The position numbers and the translations under genes are program-made. Below are positions 36,130-48,892 of a DNA stretch of 64,000 nt, piece by piece. Numbering within the stretch: the first letter of the stretch is position 1; each line of letters opens with the position of its first letter. Source of the DNA: Glossina fuscipes (lineage: Eukaryota; Arthropoda; Insecta; Diptera; Glossinidae); NCBI RefSeq assembly GCF_014805625.2, contig NW_023998440.1:2454993-2518992 (forward strand), written 5' to 3'. The notes below the pieces were generated by a model, which was not told where the DNA came from, searched no databases, and saw only the letters and a list, made by a program, of their open reading frames with translations.

Positions 36130-36400
36130 CAGCGAAAAAGAGTAGAAGTTCTCACCGTAGAGAAGCATTGTAGTTATTTGGTTTATATCGTATACACGGT
36201 AGAGATCACATATTTTATTGCCTACGACGTACCCCTATCGTTCATAATTTGTGAAAGGTACGACAGACCTGGGTTAATCGATTTAGAATCTCACACTGAT
36301 CAAGAGTATACATACTTTATAGGATCTCTGAAGCTTGCTTTTGGAGGTTGCAAATCTTATGACAAAAGGGACACATCCCTTCCTTCGGGAGCGAGTATAA
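36130..36400 (-). repeat. Dispersed repeat, head region
   Basis: Minus strand: TTTGCAACCTCCAAAAGCAA, GCTTCAGAGATCCTATAAAG, TACTCTTGATCAG, then ATTCTAAATCGATTAACC and GTCTGTC. The order is the same as at 14.9 kb. Confidence 0.7.
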
Positions 36401-36814
36401 CACCAATTGCCTTCTTCACTTATCAAATTATTCAGCGACTTTAAAATATATGTTCTACAGACCTACTGCTATGCGCGTTAGATCGGTTTTTTGGATACTT
36501 AAAGTTTTCTCTCCCCCCTCCCTTTTCACTAAATATATATAATTCTTAATGTTTTTAGAGAATCACTTTAAAGCTTTAAAGAAAAAGCACAGTAAAAGAC
36601 CACCTGCCACGTTAATGCCGTTTTGAGGTAAAAAAAGGTGAGAGCAAGCGGTGATTTACTTTACTTTAGTTTTCTTCTACACAGAGGAATATTAACATGT
36701 ACTTTTCGCAATGCTACGAATTTTTCCGACTTGTTTAATTATTTTATTTGCTTAGTTCCACATCATTTGAAATGCAAGTAAAATTCTTGTAGTGATTCAA
36801 GGCCCATCATTAAA

Positions 36815-37080
36815 TACTCTGCACTTTTCACGTTATTCACACAAAGGCGTTATAAGGGAAGTGAACGAAAAAGTGATCCAATGCGAACCACAGCAAACCG
36901 TAGCATTCGCCCTTGAGCCAGAACTATATAGTTTGCTAAATTTCAACCTGTGTGTTAAACACAAAGCGAAGATAAGACGGACAGACGGACAGCAAAGCTT
37001 AGAATCACTTCCTGATACAATAAAGGGTGATCCTTCTGGACGCCGCATACGTTCGCACAAACAATTTGTGTAGGGTATAA
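36815..37080 (-). repeat. Dispersed repeat, second subfamily
   Basis: Minus strand: GTTTGTGCGAACGTATGCGG, CCAGAAGGATCACCC, then GAAGTGATTCTAAGC and TGTCCGTCTGTCCGTCTTAT. The interior continues to about 36815. It underlies the misleading 157-codon minus-strand frame 36833-37306. Confidence 0.68.
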
Positions 37081-38639
37081 AAATAGGAAAACGTTGTGGA
37101 TAATATCCTGTCCTGTTTATGTAAGCCGTATAAAACGCAGCAAATACTATAAACTGCAGTAAATGTGGATAGAATAGAGAATTAAGAAAGAGGATGCGTT
37201 CGCATATGTAGCTTATGTCCAACAATAAATCAATAAGCAAAGGAATTCTTCCCGCCTGCACTACAAGCTGGCCGCAGTTTAACTTTGTTTTCAAGTAACT
37301 TTTCACTTATTACTGTTAATTTAGTAAAGGAAATTGCTTCCCTTTTTAGTTGAAGCTAACCGTTTGTATTATTTTCTTCTGTTAATAATATTTTCTAATT
37401 ATCTTCAGAGGCCATTAACTGCATCAAAAGAACCTGGAGAAAAAAAAGGAAAAACGTAGAGGCGGAGAGAAAGGGAGACGGGACTCGCAAACACAAATTA
37501 TAACCATTCCGCATACTGTAAAAATTTACATAGTTTGCGTTTTACAATTTTCTTTAAAAGTCAATTCCATGAGATTCATTAAAAATAATGTCCACGTCCC
37601 GGTTGTTTTTTAATGCTTTAGCAGAATGGCATTAAACTATGAACCCGTCAACACTATTACAAAAGCAACAGCAACGACAACAAACCAAAACGAATTTACT
37701 TTGTATGCAATTTTAAGGATTTTCCTGGTTTTTTTGTTTTATTTCTAGCTCGCTTTTATACATACATAGGAGCACATATACATACAATGTGATATCATTA
37801 CATTTTGTGCTTATAATGGCCGAAAAAATTTTTTAATTTTCTTCTCCAGCTCCTCTCAACCTATTTAACGCTCGGTTTGTCGTTATAGCACAAAACAGAA
37901 GATAAAGGCTAAAGTTAAAATAACAGCAGGAAAAGGAATATCGAGTAGGAGTGTTATTCATAGCATATCGTACGTGTATTAACGTTAATGTTTCAATTAT
38001 TTTCCAAGTTGTTACAATTTGTAAGAAAGAATATAGCAAAGGAAACGAAAAGAAAAACGAAGTTATATTAGCCTTCGAGTAAATCCTAGATGCCTATCGC
38101 CTTAAGCGGATACATAAAAGTTGCATACTTTTTGGTTAACTACGTTAAAGAAAACTTTAATCTCTCTTTTCTTTAAATTATTCAAATTCGGGCTATTATG
38201 CAAGTCTTTGTAGGTGGACCTCGCCCCTTTTTAATAATTTAATAATTTTAGAGGCTCATATAGGAAACGCGAAAGCCCTGAAGGACAGAGGAAGGCTCGG
38301 AATCTTGGGATAGGCAAGGAAATGGCCTAGTGACGGAGGGGCATCCATCCAATTTGACTAACTTTCAGGGTTGGTCTAATATTCCTTCTTAAAGTTGATT
38401 TGTAAATCTGAACAAAGAGTACATAGAGCGCGATATAGATATATTTAACGAGCATTGGCAACATTTTTGAGTTTATAGTAACTTAAGAATTGTGTCCCAG
38501 TAAAAAAATGGTAGTAACTCATAAAAATTTGAATACCTTGACATCTTACGACCTAGCACTTCTTGTCACTGTGAACTGCTGGTATATCGAGTTGAATCGT
38601 CGCGACCGATCGGTCACCAGTTAAATACTAGAAGGTTCA
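37081..38639. other. AT-rich DNA, nothing recognised
   Basis: No recognisable gene or element ends between the dispersed repeat and the mariner relic. Confidence 0.5.
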
Positions 38640-39350
38640 AAACCAGTCCTTCTGCCAGAAATCATTGGTGCAGTGAAAAAATGGATAATACTACATAATA
38701 CGACAGGTGACATACTGTGAGATTGAGGCAACCTTAGGCATTAGTTTTACATGCGCATACAAAATATTGTATGATCATCTAACCAGCTTTTTCTCGTTCA
38801 ATCCCATAGTGACAAAACCTCAAAAAGGTGCAAACGGATACTTAAGAAAGTCAATGGCAATACTCTGCAAGGCGTATATAAGGTTGTAATAGGCGGCGGA
38901 TCGTTAGTCTATGCGTATGAGCCGAAAAGTAATCAAAAAAATAATCAATTGTATGTATGTTTGAAGGTAAACACAAGTTCAACAATGGCTCGAAACACGT
39001 TCGAAACAAATGGTCGCACTTTTCGAGGAGACTGGCCTTGTAACAACAGCGGCTTTAGAGAATTGTAAAACGATCAATTGTGAATGGTGCACAACCATTT
39101 ATATGTCGGAAGTCTTAGACAAAACAATTAGAATAAACAAACGGTATAGAGCCGTCCTCCATCGACCATTTCAACATTCAAACAATTGAGTTACCTTTCG
39201 GATTTGGAACCCAACGATCTCTTTTGCGATGCCCCAAGTGAAATGGAAAATGTTGTTTGACAAATGGTTCGACAGCATTCAAAAGAGTATAGGTCATGGA
39301 AGGGAGGGGTATTTTGCAAACAACAACAACTTTGAATTTCTTTCGACTTC
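38640..39350 (+). pseudogene. Degenerate mariner transposase (GDESW type)
   Basis: Pieces in several frames follow mariner order: PEIIGAVKKWI near 38656, VTYCEIEATLGIS and YKILYDHL from 38706, TKPQKGAN near 38815, LKKVNGNTLQGVYK then VVIGGGSLVYAYEPKS near 38840-38930 (first catalytic block, where the family has TGDESW and the Asp is now Gly), KQMVALFEETGLVTTAALEN near 39010, then VLHRPFQHS where the second Asp block should be. PDLxPNDxF survives as DLEPNDLF near 39205, and the end reads VKWKMLFDKWFDSIQKS. Both early catalytic Asp residues are lost and about 40 codons between the last blocks are deleted. No terminal repeats were identified. Confidence 0.85.
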
Positions 39351-40224
39351 CAGAGATCTCTTAAAGCAGAGTCGAACATAACTTTAGCCACATGTACTCT
39401 TTTTCATTTTGGGCAATTTCTAGAAAATACAAATAGAAAGATAAAACGAGTATACGTTCATCAGTCCGCAAGGGTTACAGAAATTTAAGAAAAATTTTCA
39501 ATTTGAGTTTTTCTTCTATTTTTTCTAGAAAGGAAAAGAAATATCAATTGTTTAACTGTTAAAAGCTACACTAGTCAAACGCATCCGTGTCCAATTGTAA
39601 GCCTGTTTTTCCTTTAAAAATAATTAAAACGACCATAATATACAACAGAGAGCACTTATGCGTTATGACAGAAAAACTCACATTTCATAGCGAATTTCTT
39701 CACTCCTTCTCTATAAAAAAAGAGTTTTTTCACTGGCTATGAATGGTGGACAAGCAAGAGAAAATTTTAAATAAATTTACGATAACGACAGCGTGCAACA
39801 CCTTTACCGGCTAGTAATTGCGGAACAAGTGTGCTAAGATTTGCATAGATTAAAGGAAGAAAGAAGGAAGGCAAGCAAAGGAAAACAAATGCAATAATGA
39901 AACAACGAATGGCTTTTTATTAATTAACGGTATTAACCATTTTTGAAGAGGCACAGAAGGTAAAGAGAATAAATATCAAGTCGCAGTAAGCAGTTAAAAA
40001 TTAATAGAAGTACACTCAATCAAAAAAGAAATGTACCTAGAGCCTAGGCTGTAGCCCTCAGTCGAACATTTTTTTTGCTATATGCTCTTACAGCCCAGCG
40101 CTAAACTCAGATTATCTTGGCATATAACTGGCCTATAAACAATATGTCTCCAATCTGTAGAACTACAAAATATTACCATTTTCGTATATAAGATATTTCC
40201 GATTGCGATAACGAAGTCGTAACT
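39351..40224. other. AT-rich DNA, nothing recognised
   Basis: No motif, tRNA or terminal repeat was found. Confidence 0.5.
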
Positions 40225-40450
40225 GATTGTTTCTGCCGCATAGGCGACTAGAGACAGAGACACGGCTACGGAGTCGGTGTTCGCAGATTCAAATTACAAT
40301 GCCGTTAGACCATATTTGTTCATAGCTGTAGTGGGTGTCTAATCGCTGAAGGCAGTAAACTTGCAGAATGGATATACACCCACTAGGCTGCGACCACCCC
40401 GTATCTCTTTCTCTTTTTTCTCACTTCTCTCTGGCGTCGTCTCCACTATA
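40225..40450 (+). mobile_element. SINE copy
   Basis: Plus strand: a degenerate A-box region at CCGCATAGGCGACTAG, B box GATTCAAATTAC (40286-40297), a diverged middle with TGTAGTGGGTGTC, then ACACCCACTAGGCTGCGACC at 40375 and a TCTCTTTCTCTTTTTTCTCA tail. The CACTAGGC...GCG block ties it to the copies at 12.3 and 32.4 kb. Confidence 0.65.
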
Positions 40451-41079
40451 TATTAAAACAATTTTTCTTCGCGAAAATTATATGCGACTACTAATACTGT
40501 TATCTCGTTGTGGTAAACACGAGAATACTCAACGCGTGGTAACAACAACAACGCTAACTTACGTTTCAACTTTTAGCTCAAACTTTGCGCCGTACGGCTC
40601 ATCTTTCCAGTGCGTTTTTATGCTCGTTAGCATTGTCTAGAAACTTTAAACAAAACGTTAAATAACGCATTAAGAGAATAAATAAATGGTGCGTAGCATC
40701 TTGAATAATTTTCACTTAAAGTTGGATGAAAAAAAGGGATGAACCACTACCGACCATTTTTAGAGACGTCAAGTCCGAATAAAGAATAGTACGAGCGTCT
40801 ACACATCCCCGTAAATATCGTTACACCATTTCGGAACGGTCTAAGTTATTGATGCGGTATATTTAAGAAAACGGTAAACTACCACGACGCGATGTCCACC
40901 ATATTAATTTTATTTTGGAATTATCGCATTTTTAAGCAAAGAATATAGTTGACTTGATATGAGGAGTACAGAGCAATTTTAAACATTTTGCCTTAATTAG
41001 CTTATGAGTAATAAGCATAAAACCGCAAAATAGTAAAAGAGAAGAGAATTTAGTTACTTACAAAATTGCGTGGGCGCGG

Positions 41080-41500
41080 CCAATTTTTCAATTTTTGCGC
41101 ATAAATGGTAGAGTTTTCGGTAAAGTAAACGTAGAAAATTGCAGCCCTCTATCTTTCACAATTTGTGAGTAACGGCTAAGAACTAGAAATTATTGCTCGA
41201 AGAAATGGAGCTGCGTTCAGTTTACGCTTTAGTCCGAGTATATGGTCTGGCCAAATTGACCCTTTTTTAAGGTGAACAAACTTCCACTGTTTCTGTGAAA
41301 TTTGAAGCCGATATCTTCAGAGTGTCAACAGCACACACAACACACACGGACAGACATGGCTTAAGCGATTTAAAATTTCACCCTAATCAACAATATGCAT
41401 ACTTTACAGACTTCTGAAGCTTTTCTTTGGGCGTTGCAAACCTTACGATAAACTTCGTATGATTCCGCTATCCTTCGGCGGTGGGCATAAGAAGAAGGCA
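41080..41500 (-). repeat. Dispersed repeat, head and interior
   Basis: Minus strand: AAGGTTTGCAACGCCCAAAG, AAAAGCTTCAGAAGTCTGTA, AAGTATGCATATTGTTGATT, AAATTTTAAATCGCTTAAGCC and ATGTCTGTCCGTGTGTG. A clear family member. Confidence 0.75.
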
Positions 41501-42634
41501 TACGACTGCAATAGACTTTTTCTTTCTTCTTTTTATATTTTCAAAGCTTTTTCACACTTACCTTCATTTTATTAACCATAAATCTTTTAAAGTGCAATTT
41601 AAAACAACAAATAATTTAAAGAGAATAAAAGAACGAACCAAAGAAACCATTAAGAAATACAATCTCTGCAGTTGTTGCGCTGCTAGATTTAAAATTGTTA
41701 GCTAACTTGTTTGTTTTTCCTGCTTTCTTCTCTTCTTTTTTGTGTTCTTAAGTATAATTTATGAACTAAAATTAAAATTTCTTGCATTTTTTATTTTCCA
41801 TCGTTTTTTGTAATTCTTTACGCGAAAATAAAAATAAAGCTCTAAAAAATAATTACTAAATAAAAATAAAGTCAGTGAATGGAGATTAAAGGCAAAAACC
41901 TTTTCTCTCACATCTTTGTGAAAAAGTGTAATTACACTGAAAAAAATTTCAAGAGGAATAAACCATTAATTTTCACTAAAATATTGTACAAACTTTTTTT
42001 TCTTCCCTTGCACTGCAAGTAATTCCAGTGATTTCATCAAATGTTTCCATTTGAAAACATTTCAGAGATAATACTCTTGTAAATTTTTCACAGCTGAAAG
42101 GAATTTTTTCGTCCTATTCCCGACTGCCCACTGACTGAACGAGTCCCTACTGGGAAGTAACAACCTAATGTCTGATCTGTCAATTTCACACTCCTCTTTA
42201 TGCAATTACAAAGCACTTGAGGTTACCCCGGACCATTTTTAAATACTTTACGGTAACTTTACCAAGATGGCCGTTGGATGAGAAAGATTCAAAAGAAGCG
42301 AGTACTTCTGCCAACCGGTTAAGAATGCATGATATATAGTACGAATTTGGCCGTTTTCTCTATCTTTTAGTTGCACGCAAGGGGTACAACGTTCGATTTT
42401 GTCTTTGGCATAGGTGGCAAAATCGGTGCTGTTCAGTAAACATCTTCGGGGAAATGAAAAAGACTTTTAAAAAGGGCAGCGAAATAATCAGTTAAAAATT
42501 TATTATAACAGAAAAACATGTCTATTATCCATATCAAAACTTAAAGCGGGTTCTCCTTGAAACAGAGTTTTCGAAATAGCGATCTGCGTAACCCTACCAA
42601 GTCTTATAATTTTCATTTGACTTTTTATTGCATC
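41501..42634. other. AT-rich DNA, nothing recognised
   Basis: Homopolymer-rich; the frame at 41481-41705 starts in the repeat and is not a gene. Confidence 0.5.
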
Positions 42635-42970
42635 CGTGCACTCGTTTGTGCGGATGTATGCAATACAGACGGTTTTGGGATATAAAATCACTCTTTCCTA
42701 CGCCAATCGATTCAAAATCACTTTTAAATTTATTCGGGCTTGGTTGTCTCTCCATATTGGTTTCTGATTGGCTGAAAGTGGCAATTTCTTATATATTTTC
42801 ATGAAATTTGGGGCCCCGGCATGTTCTGGCCCAAGAGGGAACACTATTAATATTGGTTCGGATCAGACTACTCTTTCGACTACTTACCATATAAAACCGT
42901 ATTATGAAAAGTCTTTGTGCGAATAAATGCATTAAGTGAAGTAGTGTAGGGTATTTAATGGTGGGAGGCC
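42635..42970 (+). repeat. Dispersed repeat, second subfamily
   Basis: Plus strand: CGTTTGTGCGGATGTATGCA, GATATAAAATCACTC, CAATCGATTCAAAATCAC, GGTTGTCTCTCC, TTCATGAAATTTGG, and the end AGTGAAGTAGTGTAGGGTAT. Confidence 0.7.
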
Positions 42971-45900
42971 TGTACCACTTTAGCGTTTTTACTTGTTCAC
43001 AAGGCCTTTAAAATAATATTTTAAAATTTTGGTGTGTGGCTTAGGCGAGTTTTTTTTTCCAGATTCAAATTCACATAGTTTACACTGCACGCCGCAGAGC
43101 TCCTTACATTAAAGATGCGTGAGGGCAATGAGTCCGATTTCAAAATTTTTAAATATTTTTTAGAAATAATCCTTTTATTGAATATCTAGATATGGGTTTA
43201 GCATCTTTTCGAATGTTATTAGCCTTTTATTAATCTTAAGAGAAGCACAATACCACTATTTTTTAAGCTGTGGCAGTGCTAGCGTCCAAAGTAATTTAGT
43301 TTATCTTTTCCTTTCTTAAAAATTAAGCTTAAAAAAGCGAAAAAGATGAAAACATAAAACACAATCTAGACAAATGGTGGCGTATCACTTTCCAATGCTG
43401 CCAAATTGAACACTAATTAGTCAAAAGTCGAGGTAACGGCTCCTAAATGCGGGCACACTGTAAATAGAAAACCTAACGCTAACAGGCATCGAAGAGCTTT
43501 GTATATTTTATGTTAGAAACATATTCTAGTACACTGAACAGAAAACCTCCAAGTGATACTAAAATTACTTTATACAGCATCCTTAAAATTTTTGTAATGT
43601 GCATTGGGAAAGAATGGAAAAGAGTAAAGGACAAAAGTGAAACAAAAAGTAGTAAGTGAAAGTGTGGCAATTAAGCAAAGTATGAGTTTAGAACGAACAT
43701 AAACTTGCGTCAAGAAAATAAAGGCGCCTTCCGGGCCCGATCATTGCCGACATTAAGACGGTTCTAATAGAAAGTTGTGAGAAAACCTTTATGTAATTAC
43801 TTCAAGATTACTTGGAAGACTAATATAAACATGAGGCTCATCATGGCGTTTAAAGAATGTTTATCTATTTATGTGCGTATATGTATTTATATTATACACC
43901 CCTTTCGTAAAAGAAGCTAATGAATCTTATCGATGAACAACATAGCCAAATTTCAGCATTTTTACGTTCTCACTACTGGCAGCTATAACAGAGTCTTTGA
44001 AAAACTTTTGTACGGTTTACGCGAACTTAATGATAACATTAGCTTACTTCCATCTTTGGGTAGGGAATATAAAAATATAACAAATGTATGCTTAACTTAA
44101 TGCAAGTAAGATTTTAGCGAAAAGAAAAAAACCGAAAGAAGCTATACAAAGAAAACGGAAACGAGAAAAGAAAATAATTATCAGCTTATGAAGTTCCTGC
44201 CCAAGAAAAACAAGCAAACTCTCTTATGCAAAGTGATATCACAGCACAAATCTTTAAATAATGGAAAGAGTTTCTCCTTCATTCGCTTAGTGTTTTTTAT
44301 AAGCAGCAATTAAAAGCTGAATCGCGGCTTGAAACGAAGTGTTCGATTTCTATTGGGTACGTCATTACTTCATTTGCCCAAATACGTAGTTTAAGATCGT
44401 GAAGAAATAAGAGCAGGTTTATCTGGGATTCCTTTTATACGGGTTCATTGTTCTACAGGCTAATTAAGCTGACATCCATTGTGCAAAAAGCATAGCAAAT
44501 AGCAGATAATACAAACGGCGTAGTGCAGCTAATCGGTTGCTTCAGCTTTCGCTTTGTAATTACTTTTAAAACTCGGTAGAAAATCAAGTGGGGCTGCGGC
44601 GACGGTCAAGTAACGCCGAAGTGCGGAATTTTTTTTAAAAAAAGTTTGATATGTCAACAATACATTTCAGTTAGTAAAAAATCAAAATGTTAATCATTAC
44701 GTCGGACAAGAAAGAAATTTAACAATACTATGCTGTTTACAGACCGATAAAATAAACCTCACAAAAATTTCTAGCTTCTTGTAAACAAATGATTCGGTAT
44801 CGTTGGCCGAGCCGCACTACGAATATAAAATCACATATATCACATAGAATATGTGGGAGAAGCAAAGAAAGAGATGATAAAAAAATGTGAGTATTTATTT
44901 AACAAGCAGCTTTGGATGTTGCTTTAGGAACAAAAGAACGAAAAAAATAAAAGATCACATAAGGATTTTTAAATGTTGTTTAAAGCATTAAAACAATGAA
45001 TGACAAAAGAATAAATACATGTAGATATAAATAGGTATTCCTTGAAAGGCTTAAAACGAAAGAAAACATATATAATTGGTTTTAACCGAAATTTTGCGCC
45101 ACTATATATTTATTGACAGAGTTATAGGAAATTTGTCACTCAGTTTGCGATCAGCCGAAAAAATTGCACCGATCTATTAGAGATAATATCCATCCATCTC
45201 CTATTGGAAATGCTGAAAATGGAGACGCTCTGGCTTGCCCTATATGTTCTTCATTGAGAGTAACAAACAACTGAAGCAAGAAAATTTTGGCAATTGTTAC
45301 CAACTGCCCACATTAAGTAGAAACTTCTGTTCGTATAGTATAAGTTAAATAGTTATGTAACAATTGTCAAAATTGACACTGCCATAATCATCAAAATACT
45401 TTGTAATGCTTATATTGAAGACTGAAGCGCGACATATGATAATTTTGAAATTGTATTCTTGTTATAAAATATGGTAATAGATATGAAAAGGATTGAAAGC
45501 GTAAGATAAAGTAAAAATTATAATTTAAGTCTGTCTGTCTAGTTTTGGAACTCTGACTGCCACAAAAGTGTTTCCACTTGAACACACAAGGAAACTGCAA
45601 CTATAAACGTTCCGCGTCCTGCGTCCATATGTCGAATTTGAAGTCACTTATTATGGATTTGAAAACGCCTTTTCGATTAGATTCGCCTTAAGACGAATAT
45701 TGCTTCTTTTACTGTTTTTCTGTTATGAATGAAGGAGACCGACCTAAAGAACAGAGAGAAAAACAAATTTCTTTAAAATCTTCTTTTCGTGAATAATTTT
45801 TCCGCTAATGCTTCGATGGCAAGCATTTGACCTTCGCCACTTACGATAGTTTCACGTGGTAATGCTTTCATTTACCACATATATCGGGGTTAGAAGTCAG

Positions 45901-47110
45901 TTCATTTTAGTTTATTAACCACATTGTTTTCTTTCTTACTTTTCCAAAGTTTATTCGGATCTTCAGATTTGAAAACAGTCTTTGGTTGAGTGGCACTTAC
46001 ATACACACTGTGATATATCAAAAACGTTCAAAATAATTTCAAAGTAATTTCAAATGTCATTGAAGACCGCCCCATACTTTGCTTGAGACAATCGCTCAAC
46101 AACTTGGTTGCCAAGCCGGTTAAGGTTTCTGAGAAGTGTTTCTATTTTTTGCACTCAAACTCTTGAAGTTAATTCACTCTCGAATGATGGCTAAGATACA
46201 GTAAAAAAAAGGAAAAAAAAAAACGATAAACCCAGCATTAAGAACAATTTTTTTGCTACTTTTAACATTTGTTTCTTTACTTCTTATTATTTTAGGAAAG
46301 TAAAATTTCCTTTCGCTCTCTGCCCACCTTTTTTAACAAACGTACATCCATGAATTGAAAAGACAAAAACTCTTTGTCCCACTTTTGGATTTGCGCTTGT
46401 GTTTTTTATAGTCTTTTATAAATAATGTGTTGCAGAGTTTTTACCCTCAGCTAGGTTTGGCTTGCTTTGTTATCCGTAAAGAATGTAAATTGTAATATGA
46501 ACACTTATATATTTTGTATATACAGAGGGTACCGAAAATCTTTATAACATTTTTATGGTTTGCGTTTTTTTTTTTTTATTCGTTATCACCTTAATCGCTT
46601 TTTTGTTGACTTTCTTACTGTCCTTGCACTCGTATCACGAAGTGAATTTATTTTCTGTGGAAAGAAAATATATGTGTGTGTGTTTGAGAAAAAGATTGTA
46701 AGTCTTTGCGTAATCCTGGTTACCTACAACGATTTTTGTTTTTTGTCTCTTTATTTTCAGATTCAGAAAGCTGAAAAATAGCCAACGAGAAATATTGTAG
46801 GGAGTAAGCTCAGCTTAGCATTCTCACTTTCTTTAGTTGTTCATTTATACAAAGAAAACTTGAATTTTCCCAAGAGTGGAGAACAGAGTTATCTATTAAC
46901 TGGAAGAAATGTAATAGAAAAAAACTGGGAAAGTTCACTTTAGGGGGGAATAGTTAATACCCAAAGTCTGAAACTAATATTAGATGCTTGCATGTATTTT
47001 GATCATTTGAGGCGTTCATTGAGAAAAATTCAAACAAAACAAAACAAAATATTCCAAAGCTGATTATTAACAGAATAATCAATGTGCTGAATTCCAGGCT
47101 CGTTACTTCG
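42971..47110. other. Long AT-rich stretch, nothing recognised
   Basis: Short unassigned frames only (43479-43670, 45391-45600, 46560-46781). No transposon motif, tRNA or long inverted repeat was noticed. Confidence 0.45.
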
Positions 47111-47329
47111 GAGCTAGCAGGGGCGTCCTTATTTATCAAGTGCGCCCAAGGGGTCTAGTTATCCCCTTTTATTTGGACCGCACTAATAGATGAACTGCTA
47201 ATCAAGGTAAATGCCCTGGGATTCAAAGCAATGGGTTATGCAAACGATTTGGAAATTTCCGTGGAAGGCTGGCGTAAACCAACGCTTATTGAAAGCATGC
47301 GAAAAACCCTAAGTATAACCCACAAGTAG
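47111..47329 (+). pseudogene. Reverse transcriptase fragment of a third non-LTR lineage
   Basis: From 47141 the frame reads CAQGV, stop (47156-47158), LSPFIWTALIDELL, GFKAMGYANDLEISVEGW and ends KTLSITHK-stop at 47329. This follows the CPQGGVLSPLLW...DELL...GYADDL order of I/R1/LOA-group reverse transcriptases (family knowledge). The catalytic YADD is YAND (47237-47248). Only this block, about 70 codons, remains. Confidence 0.8.
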
Positions 47330-48149
47330 TACCAGGATCCTTATCCACACATTAATTAATTAATTAGTATTTATATAAATTTAATTCAGTATTTATATAA
47401 ACAGAAGTTAACGACATTGAATACACACAAAAAACTTCCCCCAAGTGTAGGACCTGAAACGAACCCAAGACTTTGGTTGTCATAATTGAGAGGACGGTTC
47501 AATGACTGGATAATCTGCAAAAATTCCAAAGTGAACCAACCAACCTTTGCGATTATGCTACTCTAACAAACCACAAACGCTTCAATGACTTCATTTTTCC
47601 AGAGTTTTATAGTGTTCCAGAATTGAATTTTTACGAAGGACCAAAAGTTCTTTGTCTTCTTTGCTCACATTTTTAAATAAAAATTAAAAATATAAACAAA
47701 ATCATCGACCCCATACACGAGTGTTAAGTTGCCTGACTACATTTCTATGGGACTAAGGTTTCTGTGGGTCTTAATGGAGAAACCTACCGCGTTAAATATG
47801 ATCGAAATTTTGGTGCCATCAGTCATAAGCGCTAATATATATATATTTCGTCAACGTTATCAACGAAATGAAATATTTAGAGTAAAGGGGCATAATACTC
47901 TTATTTTGGTGAGAAGTTGTATCATACCTTAATGACTGCTTAAAAAGAGTAGTGCTACCTCGCCGAAAATGGGGTATTGCCAGTATATGATGTGAACTAT
48001 GTGATATAAGATGTGAACAAAACTGCCTATTCCACTCAGGATCTTATAAAAGGAAATTCTATAAGCATAACAATAATCATTTAAAAAAAAAAAAATTAAC
48101 GAACGAAAAGTCCGTTAAAATTAATTTAATTAAGGATCAATCATCAATA
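47330..48149. other. AT-rich DNA, nothing recognised
   Basis: AGTATTTATATAAA occurs twice near 47367-47401. Nothing further was identified. Confidence 0.5.
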
Positions 48150-48892
48150 ATCAAAAGAAAGCTTCAGAGACCTCACAAAGTCTATATATATAAATTATTG
48201 ATCAGCAACAAATTCAAAATCCAATTAAGCGTGTCCGTCTGTCCGTCTGTCCGTTTATATGATGTGTACTGTAAATATTCTCCTGGCCGCTGTGCACTTG
48301 CAAATTCTTGCACGCAAGTGGGTATCGAAAACTAGCCAAATCAGGTGAAGGACATAACTTACGTAAAGTGACGACACCTCTGTTTTCCAAAACCGATAAA
48401 AACCCGCTTTTTTGATCATCCTTTCCAGTTTTTTTGATCATCCTTTTCACTTTCTCTCAAACCCTTTACAACTCATAGAAGCAAGCTTGAAAATCCTCAT
48501 CTCCTCGGCCCATTTTAAGTTCGGAATGCATTTACACATGCGCTCCCATTTACCTGTCCATCTTGCTTTGTGGTGTCTTTGGTAAACATTCTCCCGTCCG
48601 CAAAAATCGCCTATAAACTTGCAAAAGAATCTGAAAATGACCCAAAATTTCCAAAAAACGCGCCTTATTTACAAAAACTGTGAACACCTTTGTTTTCCGC
48701 GTATGGAGAAAGTAAACCACAAGCACTATATAAATTTTCAATTTGATTCTGAAGTTAGGAAAAATAGCGCACGAAAAGTCGCGCCTATCCAACATCATAC
48801 AGTACGAAAATCTTCTTTTTTTTCTTTTCTTCTTTTTAGGATCGTGGTGACGGGTATAACAAATTCGACCGAATATAATTTTCCTGCTTGTT
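48150..48892 (+). repeat. Dispersed repeat, near full-length copy
   Basis: Starts at AAAAGAAAGCTTCAGAGACC, then TTATTGATCAGCAACAAATTC, GTGTCCGTCTGTCCGTCTGT, and ends GACGGGTATAACAAATTCGA with CCGAATATAATTTTCCTGCTTGTT. The terminal palindrome is shortened (TTCGACCGAA, 48863-48872). It contains an internal duplication with period 22 around TTTTTTGATCATCCTTT (48409-48447). Confidence 0.8.

Noticed and set aside
36025..36444. 139-codon plus-strand frame
   Set aside because: Its second half is the antisense of the dispersed repeat head at 36130-36400.
36833..37306. 157-codon minus-strand frame
   Set aside because: Runs through a dispersed repeat copy (the YTNCLCERMRRPEG stretch is the repeat head); frames in other copies differ.
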